From contig DASYUM010000105.1 of the NCBI GenBank assembly GCA_036001225.1, positions 1-18,298 on the forward strand: a stretch of DNA of 18,298 nt, in the 5' to 3' direction. The position numbers and the translations under genes are program-made. This document shows positions 1 to 7,416 of the stretch, one piece after another (the first letter of the stretch is position 1; every line of letters begins with the position of its first letter). Under the pieces are notes generated by a model. That model was given only the letters and a program-made list of their open reading frames with translations. It had not been told where the DNA came from and made no database searches. The stretch comes from DASYUM01 sp036001225. Lineage in GTDB: Bacteria > Methylomirabilota > Methylomirabilia > Rokubacteriales > DASRDR01.

Positions 1-605
1 CGCTCGCGAGAGTCGAGGCGTCCCAGTGTCATCAGCACCGTCCGGTCGATCAGCCCGTACCGATTCAGCAGGGCGGGGTTCTTGTCACCCGCCCCGTGCT
101 CGTGACCATCGAAAGCGTTGGGCAAAACGAATCCCCTGGCCCCCCTCACGTGTGACCAGGACAGGAACCGCTCCTTCGTGAACTCGCTGATCGTGATGAA
201 GGCATTTATCCACTTCAGCCGCCGACCGGCTAACCAGCGACGCTTCGGTTGCCACGCGTCTATGCCGTACAGGACCAGCACGAGGGGAGCGCCCACTCGG
301 AGCTTGGCGACGTATGCGAGCTCCAAAAGGTTGATGTGAGCGCAAACGACCAGGGCATACCGGCGATCGCGCCGAATCGAGTTCAAGACCGCCGAGATGT
401 ACCGAGCCTTGTTGTTCGCACCCGTCGTCAGGTAGGTCAAGTTAGGGCTGGTGGATCTTCCTGGATCGCCATCCGCGATGCGGGGGATGGCCACTACTTC
501 GGTACAGCGGGGATGTGCGCAAAGCGCCCTCAAGAGATCGCGGTTGTACTTGGCGATCCCGCCCTGTCCCCCAATTGCCTCGGGCGTGAGCACCAGTACC
601 CGCAT
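1..605 (-). CDS. GT-B glycosyltransferase (GT4-like), cut by window edge
   Basis: This is the N-terminal 201 residues of a glycosyltransferase whose 3' end lies outside the window. The protein opens with MRVLVLTPEA and a glycine-rich loop GGQGGIAKY (residues 12-20), typical of the acceptor-side Rossmann domain of GT4 enzymes. Further family-like motifs are YGIDAW (113-118), ITISEFTKERF (137-147), LPNAFD (161-166) and LGRLDSRE (194-201), where the donor-sugar domain begins. It probably adds a sugar to the lipid-linked repeat unit on the cytoplasmic side; donor and linkage cannot be told. The ATG overlaps the asnB stop by one base (TGATG), which suggests translational coupling. Composition is less GC-rich than in the genes upstream: positions 301-360 are 55% GC by hand count. 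Confident of the GT-B family, unsure of the exact GT class. Confidence 0.85.
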   Translation of the reverse strand, partial: MRVLVLTPEAIGGQGGIAKYNRDLLRALCAHPRCTEVVAIPRIADGDPGRSTSPNLTYLTTGANNKARYISAVLNSIRRDRRYALVVCAHINLLELAYVAKLRVGAPLVLVLYGIDAWQPKRRWLAGRRLKWINAFITISEFTKERFLSWSHVRGARGFVLPNAFDGHEHGAGDKNPALLNRYGLIDRTVLMTLGRLDSRE

Positions 606-2407
606 CAGTGCCAGCCGTTTGACTGACTCACGACCTTGGCCCAGCCTCTCAGCCCACGCTCGGGTCTCGCCTGCCCTTGATACATCCACTCCCGAACCGG
701 GATCGAGAAGCCGGTCTTCGGTCGGCCAAGGATCGCGGCCGGCATCTTCCCTTCGGTCACGGTTCGGGCGAGATCGGCTTTGTTTGGCGGTGTCTCACCT
801 GCCAACAAGGGCGCGACCGTGCGCAGGAAGTCCACGTCCACGAACGGAGTGCGAATCTCGACCGAGTGCGCCATCCCGGCCCAGTCCGCGTCCCGCAACA
901 GTTGATTCCGCATGTACCAGCACACTTCGGTCGCCGCCACACTCAGCCTCTCGTCGGCGATGCCGTTAATCGTCTCCTCGAGGCGCGCCAGCGGTTGCAG
1001 TTCCCGCCACCCCTCGCGAACGATCTCGCCGTCCAGGAGGTCGGGCAGCTCCCACGGCATGAACAAGCCGCGACGCAGCAGGTAAGCACCGGGGACCGCC
1101 GTGCCGTATTCCAGGATCCCCGCATATTTCGGGGAGGTTAGATGCTTGATCCAGGGTGCGGAGACCCATCGCAACGCCTTGCCGAGCGACGGAATGTGGC
1201 GGGCAGGCCTCAGGGCACGGACGAGTGCTGGAATCTGTCCGAAGGAGGGGTACCCGCCAAAAATCTCATCCCCGCCCAGTCCCGAAAGGGCCACCTTCAG
1301 ACCTACTCGGGCGGCCGCCTCGCTGACGAAATAGACGTTGGCCCCGTCGATCGTCGGCTGGTCCATGCAGCGCAGAAAATTCGATAGCTCGTCCCGAAAA
1401 TCGCCTCGTTCGATCGTGATCGTGCGATGGTCGGTCGCGTATCGGTTTGCCACTTCCTCGGCCAGGGGAACCTCGTCGGATGCCGTACCCCGAAATTCGC
1501 GGAAACCGAGCGTGACGGTGTGTACTCGCTCGTGGCCCACTCTCGTGGCCGCCGCCGTCAGCGTGGTCGAGTCGAGTCCCGAGGAAAGGAAAACGCCTAC
1601 CGGGACGTCCGCAACGAGATGGTGGCGCACGGAATCCAACACGGCCTGGCGAAGGAGTTCCTTGCGGTGGTTCTTGTCTCCGCCGAGCGTCGGCCTATCG
1701 CGGGCGTCCGCCAGGATCCGTGGGATCGAGCAAAACAGGTTCGGAGACCCTACGCCTCTCTGATCGACCCACATCACCGAGCCAGCTGGCAGGGCGCGAA
1801 TTCCGCGGTAGATGGTGTAGGGTTCGGGGACGTGCCCCCACAGGAAGAAGCCAACCTGTCCGGCCGGATCGCGTGAAGTGCCTACGGAGCCCCCGGCCAG
1901 GAGTGCTTTGACCTGGGACGCGACCCGTATGGTTGAGCCGTCGTCGGCGTAATAAAGCGGTTTGATCCCGAACGGATCTCGGGCCACAAACAGTTCGCGA
2001 TTTGCCTCGTCCCACAGGGCAAACGCATACATCCCGCGGAGCTGGTGGACCATCTCTCGGCCCGACTCGGCGTAGAGATGGAGCAACACCTCCGTGTCGC
2101 TATTGGACCGGAAGCGATAGCCCTTGGCTTCGAGCCCCTGTTGAAGCGCCTGATAGTTGTAGATTTCACCATTGAATACGATGCGCAGTCGCCCGTCGGG
2201 AGTGACCATCGGTTGTGACCCGGCGTCACTTAAGTCGATGATGGACAGCCGCCGGTGAGCGAGCGAGACCGTGCCATCCGGCGCAGACCATTCTCCGCAC
2301 CCGTCGGGGCCGCGCGAAACCATCGAATCTCGGATTCTCAGAAGCTCGGCGCGCGAAACCGGGGGCGCGTCGGGCCGGTACGCGTAGATTGCTGCTATTC
2401 CGCACAT
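605..2407 (-). CDS. asnB: Asparagine synthetase-type glutamine amidotransferase (AsnB family)
   Basis: The 600-residue protein has the two-domain layout of glutamine-hydrolysing asparagine synthetase. An N-terminal class II amidotransferase has the nucleophile Cys2 (MCGI), HRRLSIID (51-58), FNGEIYNY (79-86) and SDTEV (103-107) for glutamine binding. A C-terminal synthetase domain has the PP-loop SSGLDST (275-281) for ATP pyrophosphate. Known activity is ATP-dependent transfer of glutamine nitrogen to aspartate. Paralogues in polysaccharide clusters are thought to amidate sugar carboxylates or carry out related steps, and the position between a polymerase and a glycosyltransferase favours such a role (inference). 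The ATG at 2407 lies 53 nt after the upstream gene and has only a weak Shine-Dalgarno. Composition is lower in GC than upstream (1321-1380 is about 58%). Confidence 0.9.
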   Translation of the reverse strand: MCGIAAIYAYRPDAPPVSRAELLRIRDSMVSRGPDGCGEWSAPDGTVSLAHRRLSIIDLSDAGSQPMVTPDGRLRIVFNGEIYNYQALQQGLEAKGYRFRSNSDTEVLLHLYAESGREMVHQLRGMYAFALWDEANRELFVARDPFGIKPLYYADDGSTIRVASQVKALLAGGSVGTSRDPAGQVGFFLWGHVPEPYTIYRGIRALPAGSVMWVDQRGVGSPNLFCSIPRILADARDRPTLGGDKNHRKELLRQAVLDSVRHHLVADVPVGVFLSSGLDSTTLTAAATRVGHERVHTVTLGFREFRGTASDEVPLAEEVANRYATDHRTITIERGDFRDELSNFLRCMDQPTIDGANVYFVSEAAARVGLKVALSGLGGDEIFGGYPSFGQIPALVRALRPARHIPSLGKALRWVSAPWIKHLTSPKYAGILEYGTAVPGAYLLRRGLFMPWELPDLLDGEIVREGWRELQPLARLEETINGIADERLSVAATEVCWYMRNQLLRDADWAGMAHSVEIRTPFVDVDFLRTVAPLLAGETPPNKADLARTVTEGKMPAAILGRPKTGFSIPVREWMYQGQARPERGLRGWAKVVSQSNGWH

Positions 2408-2460
2408 GGATCAGTCGCCCGAGGCACCACGGGTGAAGCGCTCGACGGTCTTCTGGTGGA

Positions 2461-3888
2461 TCATCCGTCGGTCTGGAGACCAGCTACGACAGCGACGGCG
2501 AGGTAGAGCAGATTCGACATGACCGGCAGGTTGAAGTTGCCGATTCCCTGGACGGTCGCTCCGAACAGGGCTATCAGGCCAGCCAGCGCGAACATACGTG
2601 TGCGTGGGGCCTCGGCCCAGCGGGCGCGTCTCAGCAGGGCCAGCGCCAGAATGACGACGGTCGCGACGGCGAGCCCGAGGCCGACCAGGCCGGTGTCGGT
2701 CAGGAGCTGGACCCAGTCGCTTTCGGCGTGAAGGAACGTGACCGGCCACTTGATCGTCCGGATGCTCGGATACGCGACTTCGAAGGAGGCCAATCCAGTG
2801 CCCAGGGCCGGCGCCCGCCTCCAGAGATCGATGGCGTCCGTCCATATGGCAACCCGCGCACTCTCCTCGGGTCGACCCACCTCCTCGGCGAGGCGCTCGA
2901 TTGTGCCGTACAGGATGTCCCCACCGATCCAGATTCCGGCGAGAAGGATCAGCGCGGTCGCGACGGCTACGCGGGCGGCCCGGCGCATCCCCGAACGTCC
3001 GCTCGCGCCCAGCCCCACCATCGCCAGTAGAGCCACCACGAGGCTTACCACGCCGCCGCGTGAGCCGCTGACCAGGGCCGCCGCGCCCATTAGCACCATG
3101 AGGAACGGGACCAGCCGGGTCGGCCGAGCTTGCTGGGAGTTCCAGCGACGGAGGCGGCCTCGCCACCCCCGGTCGTGGAGGGGCCGGCGAGTGGGCTCCC
3201 GCCGCTCCGCGAGTATCAACGCCAGAGCCAACGGCACCACGACGACAATCAGCCCTGCGAAATGGGCGCGGTTCACGAAGGGACCGAACGCGGCGCCGTG
3301 CGGGGCTTCGGGGCCGATCCAGTAGAACCGGCCGTTCCAGGTCATCCGCTGGACGATTCCGAAGACAGAGATCAGTGTGCCGATGGCGATCATCGCCCAG
3401 ACGGCGCGCTGCAACTGACCGCGGGTGCGGTAGGTGTTGTAGAGGACGAGGAAGAAGGCGGCCACAGCCAGTAGCTTCAGGCCCTCTTGCCAGGTCGCGT
3501 GCGGGGCCAGGGAGACGCTCCACAGAGCGGGACTCTCGGCGCTGTACGCGACAGCGGCGTCATCCATCGCGGCGGTGAGTGGTGAGATCGTCCGGATCAG
3601 AGCGGCCGGCAGCCAGATGACCTGCACCACGACCAGCACCAGGAAGAGGGCCGCCGGCAGCCACCCCGGCGGAAGGTCCAGGCGTAGCTCCCAGTCGGGA
3701 AGTCTCGCCAGCACCCAGGTGACCGCCATCCCGAGAACGACGAGTTCGGCGATCGCCTCCGACCAGGGCTCGACCGTCCCGTAGGCGAGCGGGGTGAAGA
3801 CGAGCAAGAAGAGGACGCCCGCTTCGATCAGTCGATCGGACCAGGACCACGACCGCGTCCTCGGTGGGCGGGCAGTACGCGCCCTCAT
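2461..3888 (-). CDS. Wzy/O-antigen ligase family polysaccharide polymerase
   Basis: This is a 475-residue polytopic inner-membrane protein with roughly ten to twelve hydrophobic segments. It carries hallmarks of the Wzy_C/O-antigen ligase family: FVNRAHFAG (204-212), SGSRGG (274-279), an Arg/Trp stretch near RVAIW (345-349), GTGLASF (363-369) and HAESDW (387-392), which corresponds to the family's H-x-x-N/S-D-x-x-Q segment in the large periplasmic loop. Such proteins polymerise lipid-linked repeat units or transfer glycan to an acceptor. With a Wza/Wzc pair in the operon, polymerisation is more likely than ligation. The chosen start is the ATG at 3888, which overlaps the J-domain gene stop (ATGA, 4 nt). 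The frame stays open further upstream, but that part is antiparallel-free, low-quality sequence reading through the J-domain gene in another frame. Confidence 0.87.
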   Translation of the reverse strand: MRARTARPPRTRSWSWSDRLIEAGVLFLLVFTPLAYGTVEPWSEAIAELVVLGMAVTWVLARLPDWELRLDLPPGWLPAALFLVLVVVQVIWLPAALIRTISPLTAAMDDAAVAYSAESPALWSVSLAPHATWQEGLKLLAVAAFFLVLYNTYRTRGQLQRAVWAMIAIGTLISVFGIVQRMTWNGRFYWIGPEAPHGAAFGPFVNRAHFAGLIVVVVPLALALILAERREPTRRPLHDRGWRGRLRRWNSQQARPTRLVPFLMVLMGAAALVSGSRGGVVSLVVALLAMVGLGASGRSGMRRAARVAVATALILLAGIWIGGDILYGTIERLAEEVGRPEESARVAIWTDAIDLWRRAPALGTGLASFEVAYPSIRTIKWPVTFLHAESDWVQLLTDTGLVGLGLAVATVVILALALLRRARWAEAPRTRMFALAGLIALFGATVQGIGNFNLPVMSNLLYLAVAVVAGLQTDG

Positions 3889-5987
3889 CGGACGCTCACG
3901 TCGTAATCGATGCCCACGATCCGGAGGGCCCCCAGCTCCCGGCGAAGCAGCCAGCGAATCGGTCCCGCCACGTCGAGGGGTTGTGACGGGCTGGCCACCC
4001 GGATGGCCCGCACCCGGTACCGCCCCTCGACGACGAGGTCTGCCTCGCCCGTGGACGGGTGCAGCTCGAGCTGCGTGAGCTCGTAGCGGATCTGATCCAG
4101 CGCGGCGAAGTTGCGGATATAGAGCTGTTCGAGGGCGCCTCGGCCTCGCACGTTCCGGTCGCGGGGCTCGGAGCCCAGCAGACCCATCATGCCGCGGAGG
4201 TCCTTCCGTTCGTAGGCCCCCCGAAAGTCCTCGATCACGGCCAGAATTTCCGCCCGCGGCACCGTGTGGACCGTCACCCCGGGCGGCAAGCCAGTTTCTG
4301 ACCGCCCGGTCACGGAGGCGGCGGTCACTGGCGTCCCGGCCGCCGCTGACGCCGTCGGCACGATCTCGTAGTCGATCCTGGCAATCCGCAGCCCGCCGGA
4401 CTCCCGCCGCAAGGCCCATCCGATCCGACCGGCGACGTCCAGCGGCGGCGACCCCAGCCGCGTCGCTCGGATCCGATACCGTCCGTGGACGATGATGTCG
4501 TTCTCGGCGGTGGCCATGTGCACCTCGAGCTGCGTCAGCTCATAGCTGACGTGCCCGAGTGCGGCGAAGTTCCGCGCATAGAGCTGCTCGATCGCGGCGC
4601 GGCCCGCCACGCCGCGATCCCGCGGCTCCGCTCCGAAGAGCTCCAGCATGGCCCGAAGGTCCTTCCGCTCGTAGGCGCCCCGGAACGCTTCGATCAGGGC
4701 GAGCGTCTCCCGGATCATCGGGGGCCAGGCGACGGCCTGGGTTGATGCGGGAGACGGCGGCGGGGAGGCGGCTCCGGGATTAGGCCGCGCGGCGACGGCC
4801 GGAGGCGCTGCGCCGGCTGCCCCGGCAGCGGTGGTCGCACCCGGCGTCGGAGGCCGCGCGGGTTCGGCCGACCGCACCAGGGGAGCGGGTGGCGCTGAGT
4901 GGCCCCCCGGATCCGGTGGCGCAGCGACCGAGCGCGCACCTGACGGCCCAGACGGCGCGGGAGCAGCCGGCGGCACGGGGGCGCGGGGAGGCTCAGGAGG
5001 GCGCGCTGGACCCGCGACACTCGGACGAGCCGCCGCGCCGGCTGATCCTGACGCCGCTGCTGACGGTGACGGGAGGCTCTCGGAGGTTGGCGTGGCCGCC
5101 GAGTCGGCCACCGGGGCCGAAGCCGCAGGTTTCGGTGGAGGACCCGGTAGGGGGATCGGAAGCGCGAGCGCCGGCGGAGCCGGAACGGCCGCCAATCGCT
5201 CTTGCAGGGACGGAAGCGGGACCGGCTCGCCGGACTCGGCGCGCCGCACCGGTCCCGGTGACGTCTCGACCGGGGCTCGCTCCCGTGGCCGAACCGACTG
5301 GGAGCCTTCCGGTTTGGCTTGCCCCACGCCCCAAGTCTCCAGGAGCTTCGGCGCGGCAGGGAGCGGCGACGACGGGGGCGGGCCCACTGGCCGCTTCGTA
5401 TAGGCCCACACCCCCACGGCGAGGCCGATGGCCACGATGCCGACCGGTGCCCAGCGCCAGCGGATCGGCCGGCGTGCAGGGGTCGCCACCCGCCGTGGGT
5501 TCACCGTCACGACCGGGGGCACTTCGATCGTTTGGCCCGGCAGCCTCGCATCGTACTGGCGGCGGCGCTCGGGATCCTTGAGGGTCTGATAGGCTTCGAT
5601 CAGTCGTCGCGCCTGGCTGTCGAGCCCCCCTCCACCTCCGAGGTGGTCCGGATGGTAGCGCTGGATCAGCGACGCCCAGCGCTTCCGGACCTCCTCGGTC
5701 GTGGCGCTCGGCGAGACCCCGAGGACTTCGTAATGGGTGCCGGACGCCGGAAGCACGAGGCAGGCGAGCAGGAACTCGGCGCGGCGGGCCAGCTCCTCGA
5801 TCGAGATCGCGTGCTCCTGCGCCACCTCGCGGAGGACGCCGGCGCGGGTCGAGCGCTCACCGCGGGTCAGCTCGGCGAGGACGGCATGCAACGTCTCGTC
5901 GCTGGCGGGGAGCAGTTCAGCCGGAGGCAGCACCGGGTGGGTGGCCAGCGTCTCCAGGAGGCGACGGGCATCCGTCGGATCGCTCAC
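3885..5987 (-). CDS. Membrane-anchored J-domain protein with tandem NTF2-like domains
   Basis: The 700-residue protein has an unusual layout. Residues 1-80 are helical and unassigned. Residues 84-148 are a J-domain: YEVLGVSPSAT opening, intact HPD at 112-114, closing DPERRRQYDARLP. A basic stretch (ARRPIRWRW) is followed by a single hydrophobic segment at 180-196. Residues 200-420 are a Pro/Ala-rich linker. Two homologous SnoaL/NTF2-like domains follow at 425-543 and 579-697, both with FRGAYERKDLR, EQLY.RNFAAL and YELTQLE. The basic residues before the membrane segment suggest J-domain in the cytoplasm and NTF2-like domains outside. J-domains stimulate DnaK ATPase, so this may bring DnaK to the export machinery (inference). 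The start is GTG at 5987, with AGGCGG a few bases upstream. It lies 13 nt after the TPR gene and overlaps the polymerase gene by 4 nt. The function of the NTF2-like domains is unknown. Confidence 0.88.
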   Translation of the reverse strand: MSDPTDARRLLETLATHPVLPPAELLPASDETLHAVLAELTRGERSTRAGVLREVAQEHAISIEELARRAEFLLACLVLPASGTHYEVLGVSPSATTEEVRKRWASLIQRYHPDHLGGGGGLDSQARRLIEAYQTLKDPERRRQYDARLPGQTIEVPPVVTVNPRRVATPARRPIRWRWAPVGIVAIGLAVGVWAYTKRPVGPPPSSPLPAAPKLLETWGVGQAKPEGSQSVRPRERAPVETSPGPVRRAESGEPVPLPSLQERLAAVPAPPALALPIPLPGPPPKPAASAPVADSAATPTSESLPSPSAAASGSAGAAARPSVAGPARPPEPPRAPVPPAAPAPSGPSGARSVAAPPDPGGHSAPPAPLVRSAEPARPPTPGATTAAGAAGAAPPAVAARPNPGAASPPPSPASTQAVAWPPMIRETLALIEAFRGAYERKDLRAMLELFGAEPRDRGVAGRAAIEQLYARNFAALGHVSYELTQLEVHMATAENDIIVHGRYRIRATRLGSPPLDVAGRIGWALRRESGGLRIARIDYEIVPTASAAAGTPVTAASVTGRSETGLPPGVTVHTVPRAEILAVIEDFRGAYERKDLRGMMGLLGSEPRDRNVRGRGALEQLYIRNFAALDQIRYELTQLELHPSTGEADLVVEGRYRVRAIRVASPSQPLDVAGPIRWLLRRELGALRIVGIDYDVSVR

Positions 5988-6000
5988 GCCGGCCGCCTGC

Positions 6001-7416
6001 TCACCCGTTGCCCTCCTCCGGCGACGAACGCGAGGACGCGGTGCCGATGGGGGTGAGGCTCACCTCGTCAAGCCAGACCTTGCCGCCGAGGTTCCCTTCC
6101 GGCCCCGGGGCCTTCTCGCGGCGCAGGCGCAAGCGCACGAGGGTCGTGTTGGCCGGCACGTGTACCCGTGTCTCCAGAGGGACCCAGTCAGCCGTCGTCT
6201 CGGCGATCGCGGCGGTCTCGGCCAGTACCCGTTCTTGATCATCAGTCGTCACGACCTGGAGCTTCAGCCCCGAGCGCGTGCTGAAATCGAGGGCCTTGGC
6301 GAGGGCTCGAAGGGCATAGTCGCGGCCTGGCTCCACGAGGACGGTCTGGAAGACGCCCGCGAAATCCAGGGTCGGGAAGCTGTTGAACGCGAGCCGGAGT
6401 GACTGCCGTCCCCGAGCCGCCACGAACCGATCGAGCGTCACATCGACACCCCAGACGCGACGAATCTGCCAGTCGAACCCCCAGCCGAGGAGCCGGTCGG
6501 CCTCGAACCCGCCGTTCCAGACGCCGTTGCCCGGAGTCTCGGGCTGGCGGTTCGGCACGAGGGCGAGCCACAGCCGGCGCGCCACCGGCCCCCTGCCCTC
6601 CCTGAGCAAGAGCTCCAGATAGGCACGCTGTATGCCCGCCGGGATGGCCGGGGCCAGCGGAGCGCGCCGCTCCCAGGCGGCCTCGGCGAGTGTCAGGTCC
6701 TGATGGCGAACCGCCGCCGCCAGGAGGCCCGTGAGCGGCTCGGCTTCTCGGGGGAGCAGGCTCGCCGCCGACTCGCCCGGCCGCAGGAGTGTCCGCGCTA
6801 GCTGAAAGGCGGCGTCCCGCTGGGCTGGATCGACAGCCAGGACGTACCGGAAGTGGTCGAGCGACTGGTCGCGCTCGCCCCAGCGGAGCGACAGCAGCGC
6901 CGCCTCCCAGCGGAGTCTCACGTCGCGGGGAGCCATTCGAAGCGCGGTCGCCAGAGCCTGCCGGGCTCGCGCCATGTCTCCCTGGCGGTCGGCGAGGAGC
7001 GCGAGCCGAAGCCACGTGCCGGCGTGGCTCGGGCGCTCGAGGAGGGCCGCCTCGAGATGACGGCGCGCCGCCCCGAGGTTGGCCTGGTCGAGAGCGCCCA
7101 GGTGGGCCTGGGCGAGGCGCAGGTGAAGGCCGGGATTATCAGGGTCCCAGGCGAGCGCACGCTCGAGCTCGGCCACCGTCCTGGCGTCCTGCGCGAGGTA
7201 GTCCGCGATGCCCGGGCTCGCGATCCCCTTGGCCAGCCAGGCGGCGGCGACCAGCGTCAACACCAACGCGAGACCCCGCCGCGCGCGGGAATCCAGGCGC
7301 AGCAAGAGCACGCGGCCAGAGCGGTCCGGAGGGGCAGGCCGGGGCGGACCGGACCGGGACCGCGAGGACCCGGCCCTAGGACTGGGGAGTTCGGGGGCCT
7401 CCGTAGCCGTAGCCAT
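6001..7416 (-). CDS. Membrane-anchored TPR protein with C-terminal carbohydrate-binding-like domain
   Basis: The 471-residue protein begins with a Pro/Ser/Arg-rich N-terminus, then one membrane segment (about 47-62, LALVLTLVAAAWLA). TPR-like helical repeats run from about 77 to 275, seen as repeated A..LERAL..DP.NP / LR.A.L....GD patterns. A beta-rich domain at 298-456 opens NGGFE and contains W-x-F, Q-S-L-R-L and V-W-L-D-E-V-S-L, which resembles the jelly-roll of CBM4/9-like modules. It may scaffold the export complex and touch the glycan (inference). The ATG at 7416 lies inside the Tyr-tail codons of the kinase gene (41-nt overlap) and lacks a clear Shine-Dalgarno. A GTG at 7311 would remove 35 low-complexity residues and avoid the overlap. 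Start uncertain, coding frame certain. It ends 13 nt before the J-domain gene. Confidence 0.8.
   Translation of the reverse strand: MATATEAPELPSPRAGSSRSRSGPPRPAPPDRSGRVLLLRLDSRARRGLALVLTLVAAAWLAKGIASPGIADYLAQDARTVAELERALAWDPDNPGLHLRLAQAHLGALDQANLGAARRHLEAALLERPSHAGTWLRLALLADRQGDMARARQALATALRMAPRDVRLRWEAALLSLRWGERDQSLDHFRYVLAVDPAQRDAAFQLARTLLRPGESAASLLPREAEPLTGLLAAAVRHQDLTLAEAAWERRAPLAPAIPAGIQRAYLELLLREGRGPVARRLWLALVPNRQPETPGNGVWNGGFEADRLLGWGFDWQIRRVWGVDVTLDRFVAARGRQSLRLAFNSFPTLDFAGVFQTVLVEPGRDYALRALAKALDFSTRSGLKLQVVTTDDQERVLAETAAIAETTADWVPLETRVHVPANTTLVRLRLRREKAPGPEGNLGGKVWLDEVSLTPIGTASSRSSPEEGNG

Noticed and set aside
3889..4419. Upstream extension of the polymerase gene by 177 codons
   Set aside because: The extra frame lies wholly inside the NTF2-like part of the J-domain gene, is Arg/Gly/Ala-rich and not membrane-like. 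The ATG at 3888 with an ATGA overlap is the natural start.
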